Numbered from the stretch's first letter, positions 1 to 12,998 are shown. The stretch: DNA of 64,000 nt from Aspergillus flavus (GCF_009017415.1 NC_092408.1:3968001-4032000), one strand, 5' to 3'. Notes: generated by a model from the sequence alone, not told the origin. Numbers and translations are program-made.

Positions 1-791
1 TCAGGTTGTGCATTGCTTGCTGCCATCATGTTCTCCAATCCTCCAGCAGTGCCGCCCTTTGCCGGCGCACAAAGTGGATTATGGTCAGGTTGGGGGTTGG
101 AGAAAGCCGATGCAAAGCGAGCGCTCCGTGAGAAAGCGGTGGGGTTAGCGGGTATTTATCAGGCACGATAGCACGCCTTCTCTCTCTCCCATGGGATTGG
201 AATTCCCTCTGTATTCGCACAACAAAGAACGGGGTGGTTCACCTTCAAACCATCACAAGAGTCAGTCAGACCGACAAGTTTGCAATTGGGAATGGATTTT
301 GGAAGAAATCACCGTATCCACGGAAAGTCGATAAATGGGGAAGGAAATGCGGGGTAGCCGAACGTCAAATTTAATTATATTTGCAATGAATTCCCTGAAC
401 AGTGATATCTGTTATCAATAGTAATCCCCATTAGACTCGACACTAATGGTCTATTCCCGGTCGGTTCGCATTCCCGCCAGTCGTTATTTTATTTTTCTTG
501 GTTCGTTCATCCCAATTGTATGTCTAGTTGAAAATACAAGAAGAGAGAGAAAAAAAAATAGACAGCAAATCAACAGAAAAATATACGTAGTGGTACAGAT
601 GCATAAAACATGGATATCACCCGTCACAAATGCTACATATGCAAAATAGATTCCACCCATATCGTAATGAGACAAGATAAAGAAAAAGGAAAAATAAATT
701 AATAAAAATAAATCACGGCGGAGACGCCACGGGTCAGCAAGATAAGCCCCCTATAAGCAGATCCAAATCACCACGAGGGACTGGACCGGGA
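1..791. other. Intergenic, no gene seen
   Basis: No open frame here has a recognisable domain or a coherent splice pattern. The right half is A/T rich with short A-runs and lies downstream of the minus-strand gene that ends at 792, so it probably holds that gene's 3' UTR and terminator. Confidence 0.5.
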
Positions 792-2710
792 TTAGGCCAC
801 CTGGGAGGCAGACGTCGTGTTCAAGACAGGGATACTCTTTTTCCCCTTGTCAAGCGCGACGTCCCCATTGGACTTCACCAACGAACTCATCATTTTCCGG
901 GGTAAGTTGGATTCGCTGTATGCAACGCTGTCTTCGCTCCCGCGTCTCGACATACTGGGGGTCAACCGGCCCGGTAGCAGGCCTCGAATTCCCCCAGCCT
1001 TCCGTGCGGGGATTTCTGCAGTCCCTGCAGTCAGAACGTACAGCAGATACTTCAAGTTGGGGAGCGTGTGTCGGATGTCAAGCACTCGTACGCCCTGCTT
1101 ATTCAGGAGGAATTCGATGTTTTTGTTCAGTAAAAACACCCCATATTCGAACCGGTAATGGACGTTGACCGGATACAGTGGATACGTCCGTTGTGGGAGT
1201 GAGACTGACACCGGGTCCTGGATCTGCGAGTTGGAGAGATACGGATTTATCGGATAAGGCATGGACACGGACAGATAGAAGGACAGTAGATAAACCAAAT
1301 GTGCAGTGTATCCCAGTGCGGCCGCAACAGCGTCCCGATGAATATCCGTGAAGTTCGAGTTCGGCAAGGCAATGCCCGCGATTGTAAACGCGAGCGGTTT
1401 GTCAGGGATCGGCTCTATGGGATAGATGGCTAGTAGATCCTCTGATATGCGTCGGATTTGGCCCTTGGTGTCCTCTGTCTCTTTTTCCAATAATTTAGCG
1501 CTGGAGTGCAGCTTCTCCTGCGCATCGGGAAGATGACTACGAGCTCTTTCTTGCGTCTGGCGCCCACGCGCCATAGCCTCCCTCCTCGCGCGTAAACTAG
1601 CGATCAGTTCTTCCTTACGTTTGCTAGTCAGGCGAAGTTGTTTCCTCTCAGACACAACCGCCTGTTTCGTCAGGGCCACTCTATCCCGGGCTCGCGAAAC
1701 CTCGCTGGTAACGGCCAAAGCTTTCTGATTTCTCTCCAGAATTGAGCTTATTTGAGCTTCTAGCTTTTCCCTAGTGATCAGTGCGTCTTGAATGCACTCA
1801 TCCAGGTTTGCCAGCCGCATCAGCGCGTCGTAGGACGAAGTCGGCAGCGCATTCCTATCGGAAGCTTTGGATGGTTTCGCAGGCAGAGGCACCCAAACCG
1901 GTGGAAGATCCGTCAGATTCCCATAGACGCCGTCCGCAAAATGGAAAAGAATAGAATTGGACGGTAACGGCTGGTGGAAGCTATCCAACGACTTTCCCAG
2001 AAACTGTAGGGATTGTAGATGTAACTGCAATTCCACCAACAACATGTACTCTTCCATAGCGGCCGTCTTCGCCCATAGCTTGAGGGTGAGATTATCCGAT
2101 CGCGAAACCAAGGGCCCGCACATATTCAGGTCGAAGGACCGGAAGCTCGGGTTCGTTGCATCCTTCACGACCTCGCTCACATACACCGGTTCTTCGATCT
2201 TATCGCAATGCATGGAGAACCAGGTATCTGCCATCCGACTCCTCGTGATGTCCTCCAGTTTTACTTGTCTTGTGCGCGGGTTGGGATCGCTCCAAGGTAA
2301 GGTGTTTCGCCTTTGTGGCTGTCGCCGGGGAGGCGGCTCACGAGTAATACACTTATCGCCGGCTGCATTGACGGATTTGAGATTTGTGAATGAGCGCGAG
2401 TGGTTCAGGGGGCGACTCGCATCCTGAGCCAGGATCTTCGATGGCGATTGGAACGAGTTGGGGATGTCTTCGTCATCAATAGTTTTTCCCCGAGTCCTGC
2501 TCGGGGGGTCGATAACAAGATTACGGATTGAGATGCCTTGTAGATGGCGAAGCTTGCGATTCTAGAAAACAAGCCTATCAGCTTACCCCCAGACCAATTG
2601 GCGGACACTCTACTGTAGGATGGAATTACCGATGGGAACAGCCAACATCTCTCGCGACGATTACCAGCATCATCATGGCCTATGCCCTCCGAGGTAATAG
2701 TCAGCGACAT
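792..2710 (-). CDS. UVRAG/Atg14-like subunit of the class III PI3-kinase (Vps34) complex
   Basis: Two exons, 2710-2630 and 2561-792, with a 68-nt GT-AG intron, give 616 aa. The junction restores the N-terminal motif FPS|NRKLRHLQGIS, which supports the start at 2710; a start at the internal Met at 2234 would lose it. Residues ~30-60 contain PPSRTRGKTID, typical of fungal UVRAG-like proteins. A long coiled coil rich in E, K, R and Q spans residues ~273-400. It is followed by a BARA-like C-terminal part with a hydrophobic stretch (AALGYTAHLVYLL) and a paired Pro-rich segment. The family binds Vps34-Vps15-Vps30/Beclin and directs PI3P production in endosomal sorting and autophagy. I cannot separate UVRAG/Vps38 from Atg14 function by eye. 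The C-terminal ~60 residues are Ser-rich and look disordered. Confidence 0.8.
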
Positions 2711-3110
2711 TGGGGCAGCTTGATTGTTTAGTTGATGTGCGCAGTCATTATATGTGCAGTCCCAAAGCCTATAGCGAGGAATGTAAGAAGTTCAGTAATT
2801 AAGTATAACAAGGAGGAGATGTGCGCTAAACTCGAAGGTTCATTAAGAATGATGGGAGCTTAAACACGAAGCATCCATTGCTCTGCGGAGGTTGCGGCGG
2901 GTTTGCCCATTTGGTTTGGTTGGGTTCGGTCTCCCCGTCGAAAAATTGATCCGCGCGCTCTCTCTTTCCAGCTTCCGACACTCCATCAACCTCACCACAC
3001 CTCACCTCTCCTTTCCCCGAATCGCTATGCACTAGAGGGGGCCACACTCTACTCAAATTACCCTCAAGATTGATTAATAAGAGAGACGCAACAGTGCGTT
3101 TCTGGCCGCA
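2711..3110. promoter_or_regulatory. Divergent promoter region (UVRAG-like / mhr1)
   Basis: A 400-bp gap separates two divergently transcribed genes and must hold both promoters. The mhr1 side has a CT-rich tract (about 2955-3015) shortly before the ATG, as is common in fungal core promoters. No specific operator is recognised. Confidence 0.45.
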
Positions 3111-4223
3111 ATGGCCTCGCAGTCCGTCACCAAGCCGTTCCAGAAGATCCTGGACCCGACCAAAATCGGGACATGGAATGTCGTCCGTCGCCCGCCAATC
3201 GAGAACCATAGCGTGATCCAGGGAAAAGCACGGGAACAGAACTCGAATGCTTTCAAAACACACCAGTGGAAGGAGGGAGTCCGGTTACGAAAGGCCATCA
3301 ATGCCATTACGCACGGGAAGAACATCTTCGTCTATCATAACATCCGCACCAACCAGGTTGTCTACTCATTGACGCGGTATTTGGAGGTAAGACTTCCTTT
3401 TAATTCTAATGGTCATCCTGTAAATCCACAGGAGCATATGCTAAGATGCATACCTCTCTAGAAAAATAATGTCCTCCGTCAGCTAGTATACCACGGCAAA
3501 AAGACCGTCCCCGCTACTCTCCGAAAGGACATGTGGGTGCCTTACTACTCCGTCCATTTCAACGAACCTAAGGTCGGCCTCCGTGCCTACCATCTTCTCC
3601 GCGAATTTGCCATGCAACGCCAACTCTCCCCTCCTCGTGAGATGATCACCATCAGCGAAAGGTTCCTGGATCAGAAGCGGCCCAAAGACCCCGAAGGAGC
3701 CAAGAAGTTTGACGAAAAGTATGCAGACAAGGTCGGCTGGCTGATGGAGAAGAAGCACCGCGCTCGTGCTTTGATGGACCAGAAGGCCACCAGTGTGGCC
3801 GATGTGTCTGCCGTTCTGTCCATCCAGGAGGAGGAGATCGCGAATGGTTTCGCTGATGGCAAAAGGGGATACCTCACTCGCACTGCTAGACGGCGCCGCA
3901 GGGAGGCTCGTGCGAAGGAGGAGGCTAAGGCCGCCGAGCAAGCTGAACGTGTGGCTGAGCTGGAAAAGACCTTGAGCACATCCGAGGTCGAATACAAGGT
4001 CCAGGAGATTGAAAGCACGAACGGACTGGAAGGCAACGGCGTAAAGATCCTCTGGACTGATATCCACGATGCTCGTCTCGCCGAATCTTGGCCTGAGCGT
4101 GTCCGCCACGGTGAACTCGACCTGTCCCGCGATCACGTTATGCCAGGACAGAAGCGCAACTACGGTGTGGAAGTTCTTGCTGATGAGACGTTTAAGGAGA
4201 AGCAGCCGGAGCAGAAGGCCTAA
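3111..4223 (+). CDS. mhr1: Mhr1/mL67, mitochondrial large-subunit protein and recombination factor
   Basis: Exons 3111-3386 and 3462-4223 (75-nt intron) give 345 aa. The core reads NIFVYHNIRTNQVVYSLTRY followed by a segment ending ATLRKDMWVPYY. This matches the Mhr1 pattern 'IFxxxN..tgqVxYSxxxxL...lRrDxW'. The C-terminal third has ILWTDIHDARLAESWP, matching the conserved 'W.D..da..A..WP' block. In yeast the protein is a structural component of the mitochondrial large ribosomal subunit (mL67) and takes part in mtDNA recombination. A basic helical segment around residues 195-245 (rich in R, K, A and E) is an insertion relative to the ~226-aa yeast protein. The start is the first ATG and gives a plausible mitochondrial N-terminus (MASQSVTKPFQKIL). 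Confidence 0.85.
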
Positions 4224-4896
4224 GGGCAATAGAAGACTTGTATTGAATGCTGATGGAAACTTGTGTGGATATTACCTTGGAAAGATGTATTCGTTCTTCG
4301 CATATACAGATTTGTATTTTTAGATGATGCAATGGCGTTTAGCAGATTGTCAATTTATTACTACTTCTCCACCTAGTTATAATATATATGGTGGAACATT
4401 TAGTGTAGCGCTGATTATCTACCAAGACCTATAACAGCTTCTCTTGATTTCAAATTTGGGGTTCAGATTTACAGCGTTATGTACCAATACAGGAGCAGGA
4501 GTCATTGTCTGAGGAGGTAGAACACATTCGACCGGGTCAGTTCCGCTTTCTTCGACTAATGGCATAAAAGCAGAGGTCGAGTGCCTCTATATGTAGATGA
4601 GAAAACAGAAGAGTGCAGAACCAGAACAAAAGGAGAATCAGTAAAACCCACATGTTTGGGTCTAAAGGGGCAAAAAAAGAAGATAAGAACGGTGACCGTG
4701 GGCTACCAGAGGTCCCAAGTCCCTTGACTGCGATCGACGCCAGTAGGTTGTTGATATAAACAGGGACGGGAAGAGAAGGTAACAAAGAAACAAAGATGCA
4801 AATTCATTGTCTGTACCGAGATATGGATGTAGCTCAAAGCTTTCTATCCTCCCTTTCTGACACAACGTCAGTCTCACAGGTGTTGCTACCTGACGT
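4224..4896. other. Convergent 3' intergenic region
   Basis: The stop codons of mhr1 (+) and the PP2C gene (-) face each other across 673 bp. Only A/T-rich 3' sequence is seen. The open frames here (for example 4537-4785 on the minus strand) show no known motif. Confidence 0.5.
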
Positions 4897-6661
4897 TTAG
4901 GGAATCCCGTTATTTGCATTAGTCTTGTTTAGGTGGCTGACGGTCGGTGCATCATTAGAATCGTCCAATGACATCTCTGGGCCGGGCTCGCCATCGACCA
5001 TTTTATGCAGAATATCGTTCTTGCCCTTCTCAGCCGTTTCGCCATCGTCGGCAATGTCTGCATTGGCCATGCTCTTTCTTGCCCCTTCAATGATCTTGTC
5101 TGCTTCGCTCACGCCATGCTCGACATCCATAGATGGATCGCCAGCCACACCAATTGGCTCAGCTGTCTTGTTGATGACCTCCTTGACACGATTCGTATCA
5201 AGCCGGATAACCATGCACGAAAGGTTATCAGTGCTAAAGCGAGCAAGAGCATAATCGACCAGGATCTTAGATGCCTCCTGGGCGTCTGGAACATTTCGAA
5301 CAAGATCCACAGCTTCCTGGTCAGTGCAGACATCCCACAGCTAATCCAAATCATTAGCCACATTCATGAAAAATATAAAGACCACTACTTACCCCGTCGC
5401 AGGCCAATATGATAAATTCATCAGAGTCCGGTTGGACCACGGTCTCCGTGGTATACGGGTGTCCGGTAACGAGATCCTTGAGATAAGCATCACCCAGGGC
5501 TCTAGTCACTGCAAGAACGCCGTTTACTCTGTTGTTAAGTATCAAACCCCCGGCGTTAGCTATTCTCTTGCCCTCATTTTCGTCACTACCTTTGTGATCG
5601 TAGGACAACCGAAGCGCCTTGCCGTTGCGACATAATATTATACGAGCATCACCCACATTGGCCGTGTACAAGACTCGTTGCCGTATAGCTTTCTCTTGTA
5701 GTTTCGGCAGAATTGACGGACCAGAACTAGTTGCTTGAGTGGGTGTGTCATCGGCCTCTGAATTGGAATCGCCCTTTGCGGCTGCGGCTGCGGCTGCTGC
5801 GGGAGCGAGTGCCGAAGAGCCAGTTGCCGAATGCGAACTGGGGATCCGGTCTTCCCATCGCAGAAGGGCAATGACAGCAGTACACCCACTGTTCTTCACA
5901 GGCAACTTCTCTAACTGTTGATCGACAGTAGTAAATGTTTGGTCGAGAAGTTCGGGAACGGGAGTATTAGGATTCTTCTTCATTATATCCTCTAGAATCA
6001 GATGTAATTTCTTCCCACACCATTCAGCAGCGAATGTGCCGGCATGTCCATCGAAGATGGCAAAATACCCATTGTCGGTTTCAACAACACTAGACGCTTC
6101 ATCGGGTGCGAGGGAAGAACCAGCCTCGTTCTCGCCATCAGCCCGGGCTAATGGTGCGGGGGTCCCCAAAAAGTTGTAGAGATATGCATGGGTATCTTCC
6201 ATAGTCCGGCGACATTTTCGATTCCGATCTTCTGTGACACCAACTTTAAACGATGAGCGAGGAGTTGGTAGCGAATCGCCAGCAGAGTTGTTCAATGACC
6301 CTTGTGGGACACTCAATGCCGGGTCCATGCTCCCAAGCGACTGCAACGTTTGCGGAGATCGAACCGTGTAATTAAACGACGAAGATTCACGAGGACTACT
6401 ACTCAAACTCAGTGAATTCTTAGCGTTGGTGAAAAACGTCGCCGCTTTCGTGACTGTGCTACTCCGGCGCTTCTTCTCCCCGGCAGGGGCCTGGTCCTCG
6501 CTAGTCCTTCTCGTAAAGAAACCTCCGGAAGGCAGAGACTTGCTGGTTTGGGCTGCAGAGCCTTCCTCGGGATGTACACTTAGAGATTGTGTATCGACAG
6601 CGCCGGAATGTGGAACTGAATTCGACTTGTCTTTGGGTGGGCTCGAGGAGCCACTGAACAT
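4897..6661 (-). CDS. PP2C-type (PPM family) Ser/Thr protein phosphatase
   Basis: Exons 6661-5393 and 5340-4897 (52-nt intron) give 570 aa. The reading frame extends slightly upstream, but ATG 6661 ([10 protein letters not shown]) is the first Met. The catalytic domain starts near residue 137. Visible motifs are [16 protein letters not shown], the metal-binding FAIFDGHAG (~205), [22 protein letters not shown] and, across the intron, CDG|LWDV, then [13 protein letters not shown] at the end. These are the standard PPM Mg/Mn-binding aspartates. The first ~130 residues are Ser/Pro rich and look disordered. An alanine run (8 Ala) sits inside a catalytic-domain insertion. The general layout resembles fungal Ptc1-type phosphatases that down-regulate stress MAPK signalling. 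Assignment to a specific Ptc subfamily is inference. Confidence 0.85.
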
Positions 6662-7628
6662 TCTGTTCAGCAACCCACCCTGGCTCGAAAAACTTCTCCG
6701 CTTATTCCCTGCCAGCTTGATTGTAGGTATGGGAATGTGGTATTAAACCAGACCAAAGTTAGAGCGGAGAGGGCGGCGACAGCGGAAGGCGAAATCTGGT
6801 AAGGCCTGACGTAGGGTAGGAATTGCGGCGGAAGCGAGGGGAAAGAGCTGGACAAGGAAAATAAGGAGAGTGTTAGTGACTGAGCCTACTAGAACTTGCT
6901 TCCAACCTGAGTAGGTCAAAAGGTAATGATTTCCAAGATTCAGGTGATATCCAAGAAGCAGTGGTAACAGATGACGAAAGTCTGGGCGTCTGCGTGGTCG
7001 AAAACATATAGTGGCCCTTCTCTACCAGACATACAAAAGAACATAGCGAAAAACCACAGTGACTAGTAGGAAACAAGCATGAATTTGAAATGACCATCAC
7101 AAGGCACACTATCCGACTGAAACTGATTTGTCATTTTGAACCAGGCATTATGGGACATCATGATCAACCCCACTGCGCAACGACACATGGAAACAACAGT
7201 GTGCTAAGCCACTGGGCGGGATTTGGGTAGGAATTAAGTAACACTCACGAGGAACACGATGAGAACAAATCAAAGCTTCAAATGTTTCTGGATGTAAAAG
7301 TAGTGAGACGTACTCCGGGTTGAAGTACGGCGAGCGAGGGTTTAGGTTAGAGGTGGGATCGATGGCATTTATTATTAGTAGTAGTAGTTAGTAGTACTCC
7401 GTAGTTAGTTCATCATTGCTGGGAGAGCAACTCAGGTCACTTTTCCCACTCCCGTTCTTCGCGCTAAACCCAGGTCGGGGGAGAGTTTTAACTAATCACG
7501 CAGGCGGTCGAACGCCAGTGCCGGAAGGGCGGAAGACCGCCCAGACTATTTCATTAGTCGAGGACGGAATGGGACCTGTGGATCCCCCCCAAAGCAGCAT
7601 CACTTACAGTAGTGAGGCAAAACGTTTG

Positions 7629-7662
<34 letters not shown>

Positions 7663-8132
7663 CTTTTTACTTCCCCTGGGACTAAGTCGGGGTCAAGGAT
7701 CATGAGATCCCAACCTATACGATATATCCTGATATGGTACGGTATATCACCCATTCACTGTGCCTTGCTTTCCCTACCAGTACTAGTATCTATTAGTCGC
7801 AGTGGATCGTTCTCTCGTATTGTACGATTCGACTAGCTTGTACACAGATATATATGTAACTGACTCGATTGCCTTGTTACCTAAACGGTGAAGAATTAAA
7901 AGCCCGCAAATCATAGAAGCATTGACCATATCTCAGAGATCGTAGGTCCTGAGCAAGACATCCTACCATATTGAGGGCAAAATTCCGGATGAACTAGGTA
8001 TCCTAGAATATATTCATACATTCATATAGAGATCTTTTAGGACAAACCCCAGACACCGTGCTATATAGACCTATTATGATCTAGCCTATAGGTACGTATA
8101 GAACGAGGTAGATAGCATCAACAGGGAGACCT
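6662..8132. other. 1.5-kb intergenic region, no gene seen
   Basis: This lies between the 5' end of the PP2C gene and the 3' end of cyp8. It contains a TAG/TAGT-rich patch near 7372-7400 and a long poly-T tract (listed separately). Open frames here are short and show no domain. Non-coding 5' leader exons of the PP2C gene could lie in 6662-7300. Confidence 0.45.
7630..7662 (+). repeat. Poly-T homopolymer, 33 nt
   Basis: An uninterrupted run of T occupies 7630-7662 and is followed by C and TTTTT. Such tracts in fungi are low-complexity, nucleosome-depleting sequence or retroposition tails. The exact length should be treated as uncertain because homopolymers are error-prone. Confidence 0.9.
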
Positions 8133-10106
8133 TCAATCCCACGAACTGAAATCACCAAACCCTCCCCTACTTTTGAACTTCTTCCGCATCGGTTCAGGCT
8201 CGGGCTCCTCGTCTACAAATTCCACGATCTCATCCTCCTCTTGAGTAGTTTGATTAGCCAGCGCAGCCTTCAAATACTTTCCGACTCCGCTTCCAGCATC
8301 ACCGCCAGCTGCTGTAGAGCCTGGGCCGCGTACTCTCTTCCCTGTCCAAGTAACTTGGTCGTCATCTTCCTGTTGAGTTTCCCGATCTTCTTCTGTTGGA
8401 TCGACCTTTTTATTCTTCCCTGACGCCTCTTCCGCCTTTTTCTGATTCAGAAACTCCTCAAACGGGTCCACGAATATTGTGACATCTGTGATGCGAATGT
8501 CTGGAGTAGGTCTATTCGTTGATGAATTGACCGGGTGCGTTTCCAGGTTGTTTAGGGTGGTGGACGAAGGAGTCGGATCGTCAATTACATGACCGAAAAT
8601 AGTATGCTTATTGTTCAAATGTGGGAGAGCACGGTACGCAATGAAACTAATAAAGCAAAGTTAGCACAGGCCGTAAGGATCAAACTTCCAACATAGTGTG
8701 GGGGTCAGAAAAGAGGCAAACAATAGGCAAGGTAGGAAACCTTACAACTGGCTACTATTAGTGTTCTTGCCTTTGTTGGCCATGCTGAGAGTCCCTCTGG
8801 AATCATGTTTCAGAGGTCCCTCGAATTCATCATTGAAGTATTTACCCCAGATGCTTTCACCACCCCGACCAGTACCCGAGGGATCTCCGCCCTGGATCAT
8901 GAAGCCCTTGATATTACGATGGAAGGTGACATCTTTATAATAACCCTTCTTAGCCAGTTTGATAAAGTTCCACACGGCTTTTGGCGCATATTCCGTCTGT
9001 AGCTCCAGGTTTATATCCCCGGATGTGGTTGAGATTCGAGCATAACCCTTTTGCTTTACACGTCCCCGTTTTAACATGTATTCCTCGTCGGAAAGAAGTG
9101 CGAGCTCGGCAGATGTATGTGGTGTTAAACCGGTACTCGTGAAGGATGCCGCAGCCATACCAGTAGTATACTTGGCTGCATTATATGGTGTAGGTTTCCC
9201 AGATTGGAACGAGGCCGTTTTGGATTGAGTGCTTGTAGTTGTACTACCATCAGCCTTCTTGGTGACAGCGCTAGAGTCAGCTCGTTGCGCTCTCTCCGAA
9301 CGGGCTTTAGCCACAGCCTCCTTTGCCTTCAAGATCTTGGCTGAACTTCCCAACGCGCTGGCATTTACATTGGACTCTTCCTCTTTCTGTCCAGGAACAC
9401 TTTCACCTTCCTTCAAGTAATTGAAGGAGCTGAGATTCCGTGACTCAATATTCTGGGGATCCTGTAGGGTGATTATGTCCTTGCGTCCGAATTCCTCATC
9501 CGTAACGAGGTCGCGCCACAGCTTTCCCTTGATATTCAACCGCTCAACGGTATCCCACGCGAAAACATTTCCGGTATTGCGCAAGGCGACAATATGTGTG
9601 TTGTCCGTTAAGACTTTATAGGTTACTGGGTCGACGTAATCCCCCGATTCGTTCTTCGCGATATTGAGTTTAATGAGGTCGGAGTTTTTGAGTGGTGTGC
9701 CATCTACCGGATTCTTTCCATGTTTCTTGATCCAAGGGAGGATATTGGTGAGGTCGAAAATTGTTCCTGAAGGCGTGCAAACCGGGTGCGCGAATGGCTG
9801 CAGTGAGAGAGAGCAGAAATTGAAAGGGAGACGTTTGAAGGGTGCATTGTCTCCTCCTTTCCCGCCTCCTGCTCCGGCGCTCGCAGAATACGAATCCCCT
9901 GATGCCCACTCAGAATGTGTGATCTGTTTTGAACCTTGCGATCAGTAACCAGAACATTGTAGTCTGATAAATCGCGAACAAATCTTCAATGAGGTGTATC
10001 ATACATAAAGCTTATCCGTCCCTACGAGGCAAAGGGTCTGTTAGCAATTAAGTTATATTTATCAAGCAGCCTAGCACGTTATTTCACTAAACTGACCTTT
10101 CCCCAT
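8133..10106 (-). CDS. cyp8: U-box cyclophilin Cyp8/PPIL2 (peptidyl-prolyl isomerase-like 2)
   Basis: Four exons: 10106-10097 (10 nt), 10021-10005 (17 nt), 9923-8746 and 8646-8133, giving 572 aa. The two micro-exons encode MGKGTDKLY, and the next exon starts [10 protein letters not shown], the expected N-terminus of this family. A modified RING/U-box lies at residues ~35-110 ([41 protein letters not shown]). The cyclophilin domain spans ~310-475 ([62 protein letters not shown]). The charged C-terminal tail ([11 protein letters not shown] to the end) is typical. In human and fission yeast this protein is a nuclear spliceosome-associated isomerase with ubiquitin-ligase activity. It is unrelated in position to the free cyclophilin at 26137-26784. 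Confidence 0.9.
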
Positions 10107-10579
10107 CTCGGCGATGAAGTTTTATGTTGATATTCTGACCGAATCTTCGTAAATGCGACCGCTGGCCGCGCCGCAAGACATGATGTATTGCTCCGGCATA
10201 GATGCGAAGCTAACCAAATAAGGCTAGACTAGAATTAATCCATCTGGAGGATAGAATGATCTACCTTATTGAACATACGGACTGACATGGGCATCGGCTG
10301 CTAGGTAGTTGATTAGAAAACCATGAATTTATATTTCACTTTCTAGGCAGTGAGTTGGCCTTGCAAAAACTACATATGGTACAATCCATTCGTTATGAAA
10401 TTCGTTTCGCCTAAGTACAGCCAACCGGCTATGACTAGCATGATGCATCTAGTTGACACTGCAGAAAGGGGTATACCCTAAATCAATCCCGCTATTTTTT
10501 TTTAAAAACCCGTATAACGCCATAAGTTAAGCAGTTCAGTCGTCAAGCAAAGGGCATGGGCTACCACACACGAGCAATT
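10107..10579. other. Intergenic between edc3 3' end and cyp8 start
   Basis: 473 bp holding the cyp8 promoter and the edc3 3' region. No operator recognised. Confidence 0.4.
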
Positions 10580-12829
10580 TCAAGCAGAGGATGGCTGGTA
10601 GCGTAGAGGCACAACCCAGCGATTGCCAAAGTCAATTCCGTGCCGGCGACGTGTCCCATACTTCCTCCACACAATCTGAGGAATACCAATGTCTGCTACG
10701 GAAAGGCTCCAAGTAAGACCCTCCCCGGCTAGCAGTGCATTTATAATTCCAGTCTTGGGCGCCCCGAGGCAGACTACTGATTTGGAACTGACGCACACAC
10801 GGCCTCCCTCCATTACAGTCACCTCACCTGTAGTTGACTTGTGTTAGTTACGTTAATACAAAATGCACATGAAAGTAGGAGGGACTTACCACTCGAAGCT
10901 GAAAAGCCCGATGGAACGTCAACGGATAGAACTTCGAGGTTGCTTCGGTTGGCCCAGGCGATCATCTCAAAGGCCACAGCTTGATCGTCGGTGCGGAGAT
11001 CATCAAAGGCTATGTGAATGCCGAATAGGGCATCTAGGACTAGATCAGGACTGAATTCAGAGGTCGAAAGCCGCGTTGATAGATCTTCCCATCTGTGCAC
11101 ACGTCCACCGATCTTCTTGAAGACATCAATCTGCTTGCGGCAGCTCTCGAGTAATTCATTTTCGTGTTCAATACCAAGCATGCAGACAGTCACACGGTGC
11201 CCTCTATTACGGAGGTGACGAGCAGCAGATACGGCCCTTGCACCAGTACGATGGTTGCCGGTCAACACAAGCATGGTAGGCGCAGCGGCATCGTTAGACA
11301 ACAGGCCAACGGCAGCTTCAGCAATGCTTCTCCCAGCGTTTTCCGTGATCATGTCTTCAGTCAGGCCAAGTTCAGCGACCGCAATTTGCTCGACTTCGAG
11401 GGCTTGTAGCGGGCTCACAGTCGGACAACTTCTATTCGTGGTAGTGAGGCGCAAGGAAGCTCCAGGGACGCCGGGTCCGCTAATTGGCGATGCCGAGACT
11501 GAAGCCTTACTTCCAGGGCGAGGACTGGTAGTACGAGAAGCGCTGAGTTGGCCACGCCCAACAGTGCTAATCTGGGGAGGTACCAGGGGTTGTCCTAGAA
11601 TGCCACTTCCCTTCCGGCTCTGGGCTCGTGCTGACCCTCTTGAGAGCTCGCGTCCTGAGTAGTTCCCGCTACTAAGTTTCGCGTCACTTGGCTCCTGGTC
11701 AGTGTCTCCAGTTTCACTTCCCAGGGGACTATCGAGCACATTCTCAGTCCAATGCAGATTCTTCCCACCGTTGGTGCCCGGCTTGGGGACCCTTCTGTTG
11801 AAGCTGACCAATCGTGCTTCATCTGCGGTGGTGTCGTCATTTCTAATCTCTTCAAAGACTCTTCTTTTGTCGAATTTGGAGAGATTACTTTGAAAATCGA
11901 AGTCACCCAGTTCTTGAATGTCGGTAGCATCTTCTGTTGCCCAACCACTGGGATCCTCCGCGTAAGAACCGCGGTCCTTCTTCTTCCGACGTCGTGAGTT
12001 GGGCTCTCTTTCTCTGTATTTTTGTGGACTGGCAGGCTGTACAAAGGCAGTCTGACGCCACCCTCGGGTCTTTGGATTTGTATTCGCCGCACCATCGTGC
12101 TCATTAACAGGCGTTAACCCTGCACGCTGGGACTTGTTCTGGCCAACGCGACGACCACCCTTTGGGTTGACCTGGGTAGCAGAGCGTGGTGCAGTCGTAA
12201 AGTCGTCCTTTCCTGCAGGAACAGATCCATGCAACTCGTTCTCCTGCGGCGCATTGCGAGGCTCCGTTGCTCTGCCCTCTACATTCAGTTCCAAGTTGCT
12301 GAATGGTTCTGTAAGGACTGCGGACTGGTCACGATGGACCTGAGGTGGGGGTTGAATATTTTGAGAAGCTGGGGAGCTTAACCGGTCATTCGGAGCGTGT
12401 TGAAGCTGCGGCCCTCCTGTTCTTGCGGCCTGACTAAATTGCTCAGAAGATGGTTTGCTGAAGCTTAGGATGGCCGGGTCAACAAATGACTGTTGCGCCG
12501 GTATTGCAGGGGGCACACGGGCTATGTTATGAATCTCCCTGCCTGCCTGCTGATTGTGCGAGGGCGCACTGGGGTTCGGTCCAAGAGAGAGGTCGGCAAT
12601 GTCGGCAGCTTCAATGAAATACGTGGGAAATTTCTGGGGGCTCCACGAAAGGGCGACTAGCAGTGGCATGTTAGAGCGATGCAAGAAAAGAGTAATAGGA
12701 TCCTCTTCACTTACCATCTCGCAGCATGAGACGTTGACCTATGACATTGGCGACGACTCCTTGGACAGTTGCATTAGGCGGCGTTCTGAGCGTCACAAGA
12801 ACGTTGTATCCAATGAATTCGGAAGCCAT
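10580..12829 (-). CDS. edc3: Edc3, enhancer of mRNA decapping
   Basis: Exons 12829-12715, 12656-10890 and 10827-10580 give 709 aa. The N-terminus (residues ~1-60, EFIGYNVLVTLRTPPNATVQ, then DVALSWSP across the first intron) is the divergent LSm domain that binds Dcp2. A long low-complexity linker follows. It includes a basic stretch (RRRKKKDRG) and then the FDF segment (ELGDFDFQSNLSKFDKRRVF, ~270-295), which binds the Dhh1 helicase. The last ~250 residues form a YjeF-N Rossmann-like domain (MLVLTGNHRTGARAVSAARH, LVLDALFG, SVDVPSGFSASSG) that dimerises Edc3 in P-bodies. Family knowledge assigns it to activation of Dcp1/Dcp2 in the cytoplasm. All three expected domains are present and intact. 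Confidence 0.92.
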
Positions 12830-12987
12830 GGTGAACAATCACTCAGTATACAATCACCCTACTATCGCCTATCTGACAAGCATGCCAAGGACTGGCGAAA
12901 GGGGGCAAGGGAAAAGTAGAACAAATGTTGGTTCTGTAGTACAGTGTCGCAAAAGTGGATTGTCAGCTCGTTGCTACAGCTCTATCC

Positions 12988-12998
12988 GACGTCACGTG
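12988..12998. promoter_or_regulatory. Overlapping CRE-like / CACGTG site upstream of edc3
   Basis: The string GACGTCACGTG combines a bZIP-type GACGTC palindrome with a CACGTG E-box core. It lies 159-169 bp upstream of the edc3 ATG. That bZIP or bHLH factors bind here is inference from the motif alone. Confidence 0.35.

Noticed and set aside
3483..4229. 248-codon minus-strand frame opposite mhr1
   Set aside because: It is the antisense shadow of mhr1 exon 2, Leu-rich because of the complementary charged codons.
7630..7662. Poly-T as the tail of a retroposed gene on the minus strand
   Set aside because: Neither flank contains a recognisable coding remnant or target-site duplication.
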